Assembly (NCBI RefSeq): GCF_902459735.1
Contig: NZ_CABPRV010000004.1
Coordinates: 341,850 to 405,849 of the forward strand
DNA length: 64,000 nucleotides
Direction: 5' to 3'
Source: Pandoraea capi
GTDB taxonomy: Bacteria > Pseudomonadota > Gammaproteobacteria > Burkholderiales > Burkholderiaceae
Part shown: piece after piece, positions 47,228 to 57,035 of the stretch
Numbering within the stretch: position 1 is the first letter of the stretch
Layout of the letters: each line of letters begins with the position of its first letter
Position numbers and translations under genes: made by a program
The notes under the pieces: model-generated
What the model was told of the DNA's origin: nothing
The model's database searches: none
What the model saw: the letters and a program-made list of their open reading frames with translations, nothing else

Positions 47228-47770
47228 TCAGCGCACCAGATAGCCTGCGACACGCCAACGCGCGTCGATCCCGTAGGCCATCGTCACCATCTCATGCGCC
47301 TCGGCCTTGTTCTCGAACACCGTGTCGTACTGAATCACCACGTACTCACCATCCGGTTGCCCGGCGAGCGAGCGGGTAAATACCGCGTCGTGCATCTTTC
47401 TGGACTTCACCTTGCCTAGCGGCAAGCGTGCGCCTTGCAGGCTGCGCGCCCAGTCGTCGGCGGAGACCGCACGCTGAAACACCGGTGCGGCCTGCTCCCA
47501 GCTCTGCTGCCCGCGATTGACGTCGACCAATCCCAACCAAAGACCGGCGGCTTCGAGCGCCGGACGCATATCGCGATTGATGTCCGCTGCCGGTGCAGTG
47601 GCGTTACTGGCCGGGCTGGCAAACAGCGGCGGTTGCGCCGAGCGGCGTTGCATCGGCTCTTGCTGTGCCAGCGCGGGCAGAGCGCTCAGGCCGGCGGCCA
47701 CGCCCAGCGCGAGCGCCGCCAGGCGGGTGAAACGAAAAGGATGTGACGCTTGGCGTCGGGTCGTCTGCAT
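47228..47770 (-). CDS. Secreted DUF4019-family protein
   Basis: A 180-residue protein. The signal peptide is FTRLAALALGVAAGLSALPA with cleavage near ALA-QQ. The mature part matches DUF4019: LWLGLVDVNRGQQSWEQAAP, ADDWARSLQGARLPLGKVKS, then PDGEYVVIQYDTVFENKAEA and the final WRVAGYLVR. The family is periplasmic and of unknown function. Confidence 0.85.
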   Translation of the reverse strand: MQTTRRQASHPFRFTRLAALALGVAAGLSALPALAQQEPMQRRSAQPPLFASPASNATAPAADINRDMRPALEAAGLWLGLVDVNRGQQSWEQAAPVFQRAVSADDWARSLQGARLPLGKVKSRKMHDAVFTRSLAGQPDGEYVVIQYDTVFENKAEAHEMVTMAYGIDARWRVAGYLVR

Positions 47771-47895
47771 TGACGAAAGCTCCTTCAGGCAGAAATAGCG
47801 AACCCGGCCATTCTACTGGTGTGGCACGCGAAGGAATGTAACGCGCGTCGCGCCGTACATTACAATGCTCAACACATACATGTCAGCCTTCCCCC

Positions 47896-49086
47896 TTGGC
47901 CATTGCCATGTTGACGACGTCCCTCCTCGCGATTACCTCGTTGCTCAGCTTCATGATGTTGCTGATCGTGGGGTCTCTGTTGCGTTCGCGCGTGGCCGGC
48001 GTCCGTGAGTGGTGCTTCGCCAACGTCGCCGTTCTGGCGTCTTTACCGCTCTTCGCGCTTCGGGGCGTCATCCCCGACTTTCTGTCGATTCCCATCGCCA
48101 ACCTCGCCCTGGCCGGTGGCCTGCTGCTCTATTACGCCGGCTGCGCGCGCTTTCTCGGCCGTTCACCGCACTGGCACGTGCTGGGCGCGTCGCTCGGCGT
48201 GCTCGCGGCGGCGATCCTGTTCTGGCATTACGGCATCGACAACCCCTCGCTACGCGTGGTCGCGGTCTCGGCGTTTCACGCCACGTTCCTGCTCGCAACC
48301 TCAGTGTTGATCCTGCGCCATATCCCGCCGCGCCGTCATCGCTATAACTATTGGCTGACGGCTGGCATGGCCGCAGTATTCGCCATTGCGCATACGGTGC
48401 GCGGCGTGACGTTCGCCTGGGCGCCCGCGCCCGGTCTCGATGTTTTCGCGCCGACGATGTTCAATCTGGTCATGCTCACGATCGGCGCCGTTGTCATGCC
48501 CGCCATGACCATGGGGTCGGTCCTCATGATTCACGACGCGATGCTCGCCACGGCCGAAGAGGCAGCCAATCGCGACTATCTGACGGGGGCGATCTCGCGC
48601 AAGCATTTCGATCTGCTCGCACGTCAGGAGATGGCGCGCGCCGTGGCACGGGGCTGGCCGCTGTCGATCATCGTCATCGACCTCGATCACTTCAAGGCAA
48701 TCAACGACACGCATGGGCATGCGGGTGGCGACACGGTGCTGCGCGAATTCGTGAAGCTCGTTCGCGACAGTCTGCGCGAGGGGGACGTCTTCGGACGGCT
48801 GGGCGGCGAGGAGTTTGCGGTGTTGCTGCCCGGCACCGATACGCCGGGGGCGATCCGCATTGCCGAGCGCCTGCGAACGCAGGCGAGCCGGCATCTGGTC
48901 GCCGGGCCGTTCGGCGTGTGCCACTACACGCTGAGCGGCGGTGTGGCGACGTGGATCGAGCACGAAAGCCTCGAAGCGCTGTGCATTCGCGCCGACCGCG
49001 CCCTCTATGCGGCCAAGATCTCCGGGCGCAATCTTGTGCTCTCCGACGTACTCTCCAGCGACGAAACGGCCTCCGAAGCCGGCTGA
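47896..49086 (+). CDS. Membrane-bound GGDEF diguanylate cyclase
   Basis: Makes cyclic di-GMP from two GTP. About 220 N-terminal residues carry five to six membrane helices, like 7TM-type sensor regions. The GGDEF domain has SIIVIDLDHFKAINDTHGHA, the active-site FGRLGGEEFAVLLPG and, five residues earlier, REGD, an intact inhibitory I-site (RxxD). So it should be catalytically active and product-inhibited. The first Met may be 47896 or 47908. No EAL domain. Confidence 0.93.
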   Translation: MAIAMLTTSLLAITSLLSFMMLLIVGSLLRSRVAGVREWCFANVAVLASLPLFALRGVIPDFLSIPIANLALAGGLLLYYAGCARFLGRSPHWHVLGASLGVLAAAILFWHYGIDNPSLRVVAVSAFHATFLLATSVLILRHIPPRRHRYNYWLTAGMAAVFAIAHTVRGVTFAWAPAPGLDVFAPTMFNLVMLTIGAVVMPAMTMGSVLMIHDAMLATAEEAANRDYLTGAISRKHFDLLARQEMARAVARGWPLSIIVIDLDHFKAINDTHGHAGGDTVLREFVKLVRDSLREGDVFGRLGGEEFAVLLPGTDTPGAIRIAERLRTQASRHLVAGPFGVCHYTLSGGVATWIEHESLEALCIRADRALYAAKISGRNLVLSDVLSSDETASEAG

Positions 49087-49167
49087 CGACCACCGTCGGC
49101 CCTCAGTCATCAGCCCTCGGTCGTCAGCCTCGGCGACCTTGATCGCCTCGCGCGTCTTACCTTCGAC

Positions 49168-49887
49168 TTACGTCGTCGCACCATCTCCCGCATCGGGGAA
49201 GAATTCGCGACGCATGCGTGCCACATAAGCCGTCAGGTTCGGATGGTTTTCGATCTCGTCGCGCAACGGCTGACGAAAATCGGGCGACATCGCGCCGGAG
49301 ATGAAACCGAATGCCGTGGCGTCGGCCCCGCACGGCCGGTCACCGAAGAAGTATGGCTGATCGCCGAGCAACTGGGCGGCGGCCTGCGCCCCGCGCGCGA
49401 GCAACTGGCGCTGCTCCTCCGGCTGGTAACGGCCGGTGCCCTGCCCGTGCAGCGTGTTGCGCACCTTGCGACGGATCAGCGCCTGCGCCAGCGGACGTAC
49501 CGGCCACGGAATCGACCGGAAGAACGACGCCGGGCCTTTCTCGAAATTCTCGTCGTCGCACCAGCGCGCCTGCACGACGTGCCAGTAGAAATGATCCTCC
49601 AGCGCCTTCTCGAACATCCACGCCGCGCCGCGTTGCACCGGCGTGAGCCCCGCATCGAAGTCGAACCCGTACTTGCGCTCGACATGCAGGCGGATCAGCG
49701 TCGAGTCCGCCACGATCTCGCCGTCGTCGTCGATGTAAGGCAGCTTGCCCTTGGGCGCGCGACGGAATCCGCCTCGATTGGTCTGGTATGGCAGCCCGGC
49801 CAGCTTGAGCAGCATCTCCGCCTTGACGACGAACGGACTGGCGTCCGGCAGCCCGAACGCCGGGCCGAAGGTATACAGGGTCAACAT
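49168..49887 (-). CDS. Glutathione S-transferase family protein (metaxin-like N-terminus)
   Basis: A 239-residue GST-fold protein starting at the ATG at 49887, with AGGAG eleven bases upstream. The N-terminal thioredoxin-like domain LTLYTFGPAFGLPDASPFVV, then VKAEMLLKLAGLPYQT lacks a CxxC and resembles the metaxin/Fax-type GSTs. The C-terminal helical domain includes FFGDRPCGADATAFGFISGA. Its activity and substrate are unknown. Confidence 0.88.
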   Translation of the reverse strand: MLTLYTFGPAFGLPDASPFVVKAEMLLKLAGLPYQTNRGGFRRAPKGKLPYIDDDGEIVADSTLIRLHVERKYGFDFDAGLTPVQRGAAWMFEKALEDHFYWHVVQARWCDDENFEKGPASFFRSIPWPVRPLAQALIRRKVRNTLHGQGTGRYQPEEQRQLLARGAQAAAQLLGDQPYFFGDRPCGADATAFGFISGAMSPDFRQPLRDEIENHPNLTAYVARMRREFFPDAGDGATT

Positions 49888-50021
49888 CTTGAGGCGCGCT
49901 CCTGTGCGAAAAGGTTGGCGCAGAGTATTACACGCCGTCATGCCCGCGGCGAGCCCCTCGGAACGCGGAGATGTGTGGCGTCAATCGGGCCTCGCTCAGG
50001 CATCGGCTACGTGACTCGCGC

Positions 50022-50039
50022 ACTGTGATTTTATACAGT
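50022..50039. promoter_or_regulatory. LexA (SOS) box before the nuclease operon
   Basis: CTGT, eight bases (GATTTTAT), ACAG: an exact match to the CTGT-N8-ACAG core used by beta- and gammaproteobacterial LexA, with a consensus TA after the right half. It ends 28 bases before the ATG of the first gene and overlaps the AT-rich promoter region. lexA is not in the window. Confidence 0.8.
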
Positions 50040-50067
50040 ATTATATCGCTCAATCGAGGAACATCTC

Positions 50068-50595
50068 ATGGAAACCATCGACTGGGATCAACTGGCGCTG
50101 AGCGCCGCCGAGCGCGATCTTGCGAGCATCGTGCGCGAGATTACCGCACGTTATTTGCAGCATCATGTGTCACATCGTCCGTTGGCGATCGTGCCTGCGA
50201 ACAACGCCGTCGCGCAGCATCAGGACGCCTCACCGGCCATGCTGCTGGACTGGCGCACGCTCGTGGCCATCGCCGACGAGGCGGAGGCGGACATCGGCCT
50301 TCACGCGCGGCATGAGCCGTGGGCACTCGCGCGTCTTCTGCGGCTGCCGGGTGACGAAGCGCTGCGACGCGCCGGCGAGTTGCCGTCGCTCGACGCCGCC
50401 GTCGACCTGCAATGGCCGGATGCCCCTGCGCCGGCCGTGTTTCGCGCCATCGTCAGCGCGTTCGCCGACGGCGGGCTGTTTGCCGACACGACCGACGCTG
50501 ACGATGCCGACAATGGGGATGCCCCGGCATCGGCGCAACCGTTCGTCGCCGGGTCGGCGACGCTGTCGTCCTCGGGGTCTGCTGCGGCATGCTGA
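50068..50595 (+). CDS. Unknown 175-residue protein in the SOS-boxed operon
   Basis: I do not recognise a family. It is soluble, with an acidic helical start (METIDWDQLALSAAERDLAS), a central LLDWRTLVAIADEAEADIGL block and an Ala/Asp/Ser-rich tail. GAGGA lies seven bases before the ATG. It overlaps the downstream nuclease gene by seven bases, so it is cotranslated and may assist the nuclease. The LexA box sits directly upstream. Confidence 0.72.
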   Translation: METIDWDQLALSAAERDLASIVREITARYLQHHVSHRPLAIVPANNAVAQHQDASPAMLLDWRTLVAIADEAEADIGLHARHEPWALARLLRLPGDEALRRAGELPSLDAAVDLQWPDAPAPAVFRAIVSAFADGGLFADTTDADDADNGDAPASAQPFVAGSATLSSSGSAAAC

Positions 50596-52262
50596 TCGAT
50601 CCGGACGCGCTTGCGCGTTCCCTGCCTGCCCCGATGGTCTTCGTCGATCTGGAAACGACGGGGGGCAACGCGCTGGACGACCGTATCACGGAAATCGGCG
50701 TGGTCGAAGTCGGGCCGCACGGTGTCGAGCAATGGAGCACGCTGCTCGATCCGGCCGAGCCGATCCCGCCATTCATCCAGAAACTCACCGGCATCACCAA
50801 CGAGATGGTGAAGGGCCAGCCGTCGTTCGGCACGCTGGCGCAAGGGCTGGCGGAACGCCTGCACGGCAAGCTGTTCGTCGCCCACAACGCGCGCTTCGAC
50901 TACGGTTTTCTCAAGAACGAATTCCGACGGGCGGGCATCGGGTTTCAGGCCGACGTGCTGTGCACCGTACGGCTGTCGCGGCTGCTGTTTCCGTCAGCGG
51001 CGCGTCACGGACTCGATGCACTGATCGCCCGGTTCGGCCTCGCGCCGCAGGGGCGTCACCGCGCCCTCGCCGATGCCGATCTGCTCTGGCAGTTCTGGCA
51101 AAAGCTCCACACGATCTATGAACCCGACCTGATCGGGCAAGCCGTGCAACGGGTGACAAAGCGTTCGAGCCAGCCGCCGCAATTGCCGGACGAAGCCATC
51201 GACGCACTGCCAGACAGCCCCGGCGTGTATCTCTTTTACGGCGAAGGCGACACGCTGCTGTATGTCGGCAAGAGCGTCGATGTCCGCTCGCGCGTGCGAT
51301 CTCACTTCTCCAGCGACCATCAGGTCGCCAAGGACCTGCGCATCTCGCAGGAGATCCGCCGCGTGGAAGTGCGTCGCACGGTCGGCGAGCTGGGCGCGTT
51401 GCTGCTCGAATCGCAACTCGTCAAGCAATTGCAGCCCGTGCATAACCGCATGCTGCGTCGCGCCGCCAGCCTCTACAGTTGGCAACTGCCGCAGGGCAGC
51501 GATACACCGCAGCTTGTCAGCGCGAAGACCGTCGACTTCGCCAGCGCCGAGTCGCTGTACGGTACGTTCTCGTCGCGCACCGGGGCGGAAAGCGCGCTGC
51601 GTGCGCTGGCAGACGAGCATCGTTTGTGTTGTGCGCAGTTGGGGCTCGAGAAAGCCGCGAAGGGACGTCCGTGCTTCGGTTATCAGGTGAAGCGCTGCGA
51701 CGGTGTCTGCGTGGGTGATGCCCCCGTCGACGCCCACACCGAACGCACACGCGAAGCCCTGGCGACATTGCAACTGGAGACCTGGCCGTATGACGGCCCC
51801 ATCGCCATCGAGGAACACGGCAGTGATCCCGGTGAAGTGGAATATCACGTCATCGATCGCTGGCAGTATCTGGGCACGGTGGCGTCGCGCGACGCCCTGG
51901 ATGCGCTCGTCGACAATATGCCCGCCGCAACGGGCTTCGATCCGGACATCTACCGGTTGCTTGGGCGACGCCTTGCCGCCAGCGCGATGCGTACACCGGA
52001 CGACGGCGCTACGCCTGCCTGCGCGGACGCTGCCGACACGACCGGTGCGTCGACGACAACGCTGGGTACAACACCCGCACCGCCGCGCCGCGCACCGGCC
52101 CCGCTGAGCGTGCTCCACCTCACACGCCCCGCGTTTCGCTTGAGTCATATCGAGCCGCCAGTCGCCGCGCCGAAAAAACCTCGCAGTGTTGCGTTGTTGC
52201 GTCGCCGCCAACCGCACCCCGAAGATCCGAATCAGCTTCGACTGCCGCTCGACGGGCATTGA
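50589..52262 (+). CDS. DnaQ-type 3'-5' exonuclease fused to GIY-YIG (UvrC/Cho-like) nuclease
   Basis: A 557-residue DNA-repair-type enzyme. The exonuclease domain has the DEDDh set: FVDLETTGG (Asp20, Glu22), NARFDYGF (Asp104), HRALADADLLW (His157, Asp162). The GIY-YIG domain at about 210-290 has PGVYLFYGEGDTLLYVGKSV and the catalytic Glu274 in LLLESQLVKQ. It resembles the UvrC N-terminal half and Cho, plus an extra C-terminal region with Cys clusters. E. coli Cho, another GIY-YIG protein, is SOS-induced, which fits the LexA box 550 bases upstream. It probably cuts around lesions and trims the 3' end. Confidence 0.9.
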   Translation: MLIDPDALARSLPAPMVFVDLETTGGNALDDRITEIGVVEVGPHGVEQWSTLLDPAEPIPPFIQKLTGITNEMVKGQPSFGTLAQGLAERLHGKLFVAHNARFDYGFLKNEFRRAGIGFQADVLCTVRLSRLLFPSAARHGLDALIARFGLAPQGRHRALADADLLWQFWQKLHTIYEPDLIGQAVQRVTKRSSQPPQLPDEAIDALPDSPGVYLFYGEGDTLLYVGKSVDVRSRVRSHFSSDHQVAKDLRISQEIRRVEVRRTVGELGALLLESQLVKQLQPVHNRMLRRAASLYSWQLPQGSDTPQLVSAKTVDFASAESLYGTFSSRTGAESALRALADEHRLCCAQLGLEKAAKGRPCFGYQVKRCDGVCVGDAPVDAHTERTREALATLQLETWPYDGPIAIEEHGSDPGEVEYHVIDRWQYLGTVASRDALDALVDNMPAATGFDPDIYRLLGRRLAASAMRTPDDGATPACADAADTTGASTTTLGTTPAPPRRAPAPLSVLHLTRPAFRLSHIEPPVAAPKKPRSVALLRRRQPHPEDPNQLRLPLDGH

Positions 52263-52634
52263 CGTCATCAGCGTGCGATCGCGGCGGCCGACCGCTCAAG
52301 CCCGAAAACCCCGCCCGCGCCCCCGGATTCCCTCCCCCTCCGCCCCGTTTTGCCCCATTTCGCTCCCTTGCTAATCTCACCCGGCGAGAAGCCGTTGCGC
52401 GCTCAAATCCCGGCCTAAATTTCTTTCCGCCTTATGCCACCTAGGCAAAACCCTCCTTTGCACTTCGGGTCATGAGCATATAAATATTAAGTATTTGCAA
52501 GACGCATGCTTGAGGCCGAAGAATGCGCAATCCGAATACAAGGCATTGCGACATCGACGGCCATGGCGTCGTCGATGACCGGGGCGCTGGCGCGTAGGGG
52601 TACGCGCCAGCGCTTCGTCCCCACACCGAGCCAG
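52263..52634. other. 372-base non-coding region before the LysR gene
   Basis: The first half is C-rich and the second half AT-rich, with ATATAAATATTAAGTATTTG around 52479-52498, a likely promoter/LysR-site region. An in-frame start at 52506 exists, but it would add 43 unconserved residues to the LysR protein. Confidence 0.45.
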
Positions 52635-53615
52635 ATGGAATTACGCCAACTAGAAGCCTTCGCGGCTGTCATGTCGACCGGTAGCGTCACGGCTGCCGGG
52701 CGTTTGCTCGGGCGCTCGCAGCCTGCCATCACCCGCATGATTCAGGAACTCGAAGCCGAGATCGGCTACGCCCTGTTTACTCGCAGCGGTCCGCGCGTCA
52801 CACCGACCGAGCAAGGTTTTCTGCTGTTCGAAGATGTCGAGCACGTGCTCGCCGGACTACAGCAGATTCGCGCCCGCGCCGACGAAATTGCGCGCGGCCA
52901 GACCCGTCCTCTGCATATCGCCGCCACCTCGGCGCTGGCCGCCGGCCTCGTGCCTGCCGCCCTCGCGCTGCCGGGGCTCGCCCGCGACAGCCACCAGATT
53001 CAGATGCGCAGCACGTCGCCCGAACAGGTCGTGCACGCCGTCCTGACGGGTGCCGCCGACATCGGCGTGACGAGTCTGCCGCTGGAGCATCGCGGCATCG
53101 TGGTGCACTGGATCGGCGAGGCAGCCTGCGTTGCCGCCGTGCGGGCCGACGATCCGCTGGCTGCGCACGACCGTCTGCCGCTCGCCGCATGTGCAGGGCG
53201 TCGCATCGTCACCATGCAGAACCCTTACCGCCTGCGCAGACGTCTCGACCAGGCGTTTGCGCAGGCGGGCGTCGCACCGGCCGGACTCATCGAGACGAAC
53301 GCGTCGATCAATGCGATGACGGCCGTGCGTGCCGGACTCGGCGTCGCGGTGCTCGAACCGGTCACGGCGTACGGGTTGCCGCTCGCCGATGTCGCCGTGC
53401 GTCCCATCGACGCCGACATCCCGTTTTTCTTCGGCGTCATTACCCGCGACGCCCGTGCCCCGTCACCCGCCGCGCTGGCCTTCGTCGACGCGCTGGCCGA
53501 GGCGGCCCGCGACCTGCTGCCCGGCTTCGTGCAGCGCGCCGCCACCGAACACGCTCAAGTCCTGCAATCGCTCTACGGCGATTTGCCCGCACCCAAGGAA
53601 GCTCAGTCGTCATGA
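52635..53615 (+). CDS. LysR-family regulator of the uptake/oxidation cluster
   Basis: A 326-residue regulator starting at MELRQLEAFAAVMSTGSVTA. The HTH continues AAGRLLGRSQPAITRMIQEL, and the effector domain includes TQP-like QTRPLHIAATSALAAGLVPA and a C-terminal half with SINAMTAVRAGLGVAVLEPV. It is the first gene on the plus strand, and its stop overlaps the monooxygenase start (ATGA). As a LysR gene fused into the operon it probably controls the whole cluster. Confidence 0.93.
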   Translation: MELRQLEAFAAVMSTGSVTAAGRLLGRSQPAITRMIQELEAEIGYALFTRSGPRVTPTEQGFLLFEDVEHVLAGLQQIRARADEIARGQTRPLHIAATSALAAGLVPAALALPGLARDSHQIQMRSTSPEQVVHAVLTGAADIGVTSLPLEHRGIVVHWIGEAACVAAVRADDPLAAHDRLPLAACAGRRIVTMQNPYRLRRRLDQAFAQAGVAPAGLIETNASINAMTAVRAGLGVAVLEPVTAYGLPLADVAVRPIDADIPFFFGVITRDARAPSPAALAFVDALAEAARDLLPGFVQRAATEHAQVLQSLYGDLPAPKEAQSS

Positions 53616-55120
53616 CCACGTCCCCGACCACCGCCACCGGCCTGCCCGCGCTCGAAGCGCGTCTGCGCCAGGACCTCGCCTGGCTCGAACTGCCCGCCAG
53701 ACGCTGGGTGCCCGAGCGCACGCACAACGGCCAGCCCGTACTCGACGTTGCCATCATCGGCGGCGGCATGGCTGGACTGGCTGCGGCCGCCTCGCTCACG
53801 CATCTCGGCGTGGGCGCCGTGATCTTCGATCAGTCGCCGCGCGGCTTCGAAGGCCCGTGGGCAACCACCGCGCGCATGGAAACCCTGCGCTCGCCCAAGC
53901 AGCTCACCGGCCCGGCGCTGGGCTTGCCCGCGCTCACGTTCCGCGCGTGGTTCGAAGCGCAATTCGGTCTGCAAGCGTGGGAAGCGCTCGACAAGATTCC
54001 GCGTCTGCAATGGATGGATTACCTGCGTTGGTATCGCGACGTGCTCGGCATCGACGTGCGTAACGAGCATCGCATCGACCATGTCACGCCGCGTGGCGAA
54101 GACGGCCTCGTCGAACTATCCGTAACGTCGCCCGAAGGCACGCGTACCGTCTACGCGCGCCATGTCGTGCTGGCCACGGGACGCGACGGCCTCGGGGGGC
54201 CGACCGTCCCCGCATTCGCACGCGATTTGCCGCGCCGCTTCTGGGCGCACTCGTCGGATGTGATGGACTACACCACGCTGCGCGGCAAGCGCGTCGGCGT
54301 CATCGGCGCCGGCGCCTCCGCGATGGACAGCGCGGCCACGGCGCTCGAAGCCGGCGCCGCCAGCGTCGATCTGCTGATCCGCCGCGCAGACATTCCCCGC
54401 ATCAACAAGGGCAAGGGCGCGGGCAACCCGGGTCTCACGCACGGTCACATCCATTTGCCGGACGAATGGAAGTGGCGCATCCGTCATTACGTGAACGTGC
54501 AGCAGGTGCCGCCGCCGCGAGGCAGCACGTTGCGCGTGTCGCGTCACGACAACGCACGCTTCAACCTTGGCGCACCGATCCTCGACGTCTCACCGGTCGG
54601 TGACGCACTGCACGTGCGCACCGCCAAGGGCACGTTCGTCCTCGACTTCCTCGTCTTCGCAACGGGCTTTCGCATCGACATCGAAGGACGCCCGGAATTC
54701 GCCGCGTTCTCGAAGTCCGTGCGCAAGTGGAGCGATCGCTACACGCCGGCCGCTGGCGACGAAGACATGGAACTGTCGGACTCGCCGGATCTCGGCCCGA
54801 CGTTCGAATTCCAGGAGAAGACACCGGGCGTCTGCCCCGGGCTGGAACGTATTCACTGCTTCTGCGCCCCGGCAACGCTCTCGCACGGCGCCGTCTCCGG
54901 CGACATCCCTGCGGTGAGTGAAGGCGCGAAGCGTCTGGCACAAGGCCTGGCGGGCACGTTCTATCGGGAAGACGTCGCGCATCACTACGCCAACATGGAG
55001 ACGTACGCCGAGCCGGAAGTCTACGGCGACGAGTGGACGCCTGCGCCGCCCCCGCCCGCTGTGGCCGAGATCGCCGCGTCCCACGTCGCAGGCAAGGACA
55101 AGGAGCCTCTGGCATCATGA
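53612..55120 (+). CDS. Flavin-dependent monooxygenase-type NAD(P)-binding protein
   Basis: A 502-residue flavoprotein. The first Rossmann motif is DVAIIGGGMAGLAAAASLTH (FAD) and the second GVIGAGASAMDSAATALEAG (NADPH), the layout of class B flavin monooxygenases (BVMO/FMO-like). GTG and ARMETLRSPKQLTGPALG occur between. The expected reaction is oxygenation of the imported substrate, using NADPH and O2. Both ends overlap neighbours by four bases. Confidence 0.85.
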   Translation: MTTSPTTATGLPALEARLRQDLAWLELPARRWVPERTHNGQPVLDVAIIGGGMAGLAAAASLTHLGVGAVIFDQSPRGFEGPWATTARMETLRSPKQLTGPALGLPALTFRAWFEAQFGLQAWEALDKIPRLQWMDYLRWYRDVLGIDVRNEHRIDHVTPRGEDGLVELSVTSPEGTRTVYARHVVLATGRDGLGGPTVPAFARDLPRRFWAHSSDVMDYTTLRGKRVGVIGAGASAMDSAATALEAGAASVDLLIRRADIPRINKGKGAGNPGLTHGHIHLPDEWKWRIRHYVNVQQVPPPRGSTLRVSRHDNARFNLGAPILDVSPVGDALHVRTAKGTFVLDFLVFATGFRIDIEGRPEFAAFSKSVRKWSDRYTPAAGDEDMELSDSPDLGPTFEFQEKTPGVCPGLERIHCFCAPATLSHGAVSGDIPAVSEGAKRLAQGLAGTFYREDVAHHYANMETYAEPEVYGDEWTPAPPPPAVAEIAASHVAGKDKEPLAS

Positions 55121-56091
55121 CCGCCTGGATTCTGCGCCGCCTGCTGCAAGCGGTACTCGTGGTGTGGCTGATGACGCTGATCGTGTTCATCGGTCTGCAC
55201 GCGATCGGCAACCCGGTCGACATTCTTATCGGCCAGGACGTCGATCAGGTCGACCGCGCGCGCATCATCGCGCAACTGGGCCTCGATCAACCGCTGTGGC
55301 GACAGTACCTGTCGTTCCTCGACGGCGCGCTGCATGGCAATCTGGGCAACAGCTTCGTGTACAACGTCCCGGCCATTCAGTTGATTCTGCAACGTCTGCC
55401 GGCCACGCTGGAGCTGGCGTTCGCCGCGCTCATCCTGGCCGTGTCCATCGGCATTCCGCTGGGACTGTTCGCAGGCCTCTACCCGCGTAACCCGATCTCC
55501 AAACTGCTCATGACGGGCAGCATCGTGGGCTTCTCGCTGCCGACGTTCTGGGTCGGCCTGATGCTCATCATGTTCTTCTCGGTGCATCTTGGCGTGCTGC
55601 CCGCAAGCGGCCGTGGCGAGACAGCGAGTCTGTTTGGCGTGGAGTGGTCGTTCCTCACGATCGACGGCTTGCGTCACCTGATTCTGCCAGCGTTCAATCT
55701 GGCGCTGTTCAAGATGTCGCTGGTACTGCGTCTGACGCGCGCCGGGGTCTCCGAAGTGCTGCCGCAGGACTTCGTGAAGTTCGCGCGCGCCAAGGGGTTG
55801 TCGCCGCTGCGGGTCGTGCTCGTGCACGTGTTGCGCAATACGCTGATTCCGCTGGTGACGGTGTTGGGTCTCGAATTCGGCTCGACCATCGCATTCGCCG
55901 TCGTCACCGAGAGCGTGTTCGCATGGCCCGGCGCAGGCAAACTTATTCTCGACAGCATCAACGCGCTCGACCGCCCCGTGATCGTGGCGTATCTCATCGT
56001 CGTGGTGTGCCTGTTCGTGTCGATCAACCTGATCGTGGACGTGCTCTATAAGTGGCTCGATCCGCGTGTGCGCGTGGAGGCCGCTGCCTGA
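55117..56091 (+). CDS. ABC transporter permease, DppB/OppB type
   Basis: A 324-residue inner-membrane permease of a peptide/nickel-type importer. MTAWILRRLLQAVLVVWLMT and LGLDQPLWRQYLSFLDGALH are the usual DppB start, and the EAA loop is in EVLPQDFVKFARAKGLSPLR. It couples to the preceding gene by ATGA overlap and to dppC by a one-base overlap. Confidence 0.94.
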   Translation: MTAWILRRLLQAVLVVWLMTLIVFIGLHAIGNPVDILIGQDVDQVDRARIIAQLGLDQPLWRQYLSFLDGALHGNLGNSFVYNVPAIQLILQRLPATLELAFAALILAVSIGIPLGLFAGLYPRNPISKLLMTGSIVGFSLPTFWVGLMLIMFFSVHLGVLPASGRGETASLFGVEWSFLTIDGLRHLILPAFNLALFKMSLVLRLTRAGVSEVLPQDFVKFARAKGLSPLRVVLVHVLRNTLIPLVTVLGLEFGSTIAFAVVTESVFAWPGAGKLILDSINALDRPVIVAYLIVVVCLFVSINLIVDVLYKWLDPRVRVEAAA

Positions 56092-57035
56092 TGTCGCTCA
56101 ACGTCTCCCCCAACGGCAACCCCGCACCGGCGCTCACCCCCGAGCCGATGCCGATGCGTCGTGAATCGCCGTGGCAGCAAGGGCTGCGCGAGTTTCTGCG
56201 CTCGAAGAGCGCCGTGCTCGGTCTCGTGGTGCTGGCGATCCTGATCGTGGCGGCACTCGCCGCGCCGTGGATCTCGCCGCAAAACCCGTACGACCTCAGC
56301 CAGCTCGACGTCATGGACGCACGCCTGCCGCCCGCCACCGCCAACGGCGCCGCCACGTACACCTACTGGCTCGGCACCGACGGTCAGGGCCGCGATCTGC
56401 TTTCCGGCATCATCTACGGGCTGCGAATCAGTCTCGGCGTGGGCGTCGGCTCGGCGCTCATCGCGGGTATTCTCGGCACGATCCTCGGTCTGGTCGCCGC
56501 CTACGCGGGCGGACGCGTCGACGCCTTCATCATGCGTCTCGTCGATCTGCTGCTGTCGTTCCCCTCGATCCTCGTCGCGCTGATGATCCTGGCGTACGTC
56601 GGCAAAGGCATCGGCAACGTGGTGCTCACCCTCGTCGTGCTCGAATGGGCGTACTTCGCACGTACGGCACGCGCACAGGCGCTGGTCGAATCGCGTCGCG
56701 AGTATGTGGAAGCCGCACGCTGCCAGGCGATTCCGAACTGGCGCATCGTGCTGGGTCACATTCTGCCGAACTGCCTGCCGCCGCTGATCGTCGTCGGCTC
56801 GCTTCAGGTCGCGCGTGCGATCACGCTCGAAGCGACCCTGTCGTTCCTCGGACTCGGTGTGCCGGTGACGGAGCCCTCGCTCGGCCTGCTCATCGCCAAC
56901 GGCTATCAGACGATGCTCTCGGGCGAGTACTGGATCAGCCTCTACCCGGGGCTCGCGCTACTCGTCACCGTCGTCGCCATCAATCTCGTGGGCGACCGCC
57001 TGCGCGACGTGTTCAATCCAAGGTTGCAGAAATGA
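56091..57035 (+). CDS. ABC transporter permease, DppC/OppC type
   Basis: A 314-residue permease. The N-terminal arm (FLRSKSAVLGLVVLAILIVA) and LGTDGQGRDLLSGIIYGLRI are typical DppC features, and the EAA-like loop is RREYVEAARCQAIPNWRIVL. It partners with the DppB-type permease. Confidence 0.94.
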   Translation: MSLNVSPNGNPAPALTPEPMPMRRESPWQQGLREFLRSKSAVLGLVVLAILIVAALAAPWISPQNPYDLSQLDVMDARLPPATANGAATYTYWLGTDGQGRDLLSGIIYGLRISLGVGVGSALIAGILGTILGLVAAYAGGRVDAFIMRLVDLLLSFPSILVALMILAYVGKGIGNVVLTLVVLEWAYFARTARAQALVESRREYVEAARCQAIPNWRIVLGHILPNCLPPLIVVGSLQVARAITLEATLSFLGLGVPVTEPSLGLLIANGYQTMLSGEYWISLYPGLALLVTVVAINLVGDRLRDVFNPRLQK

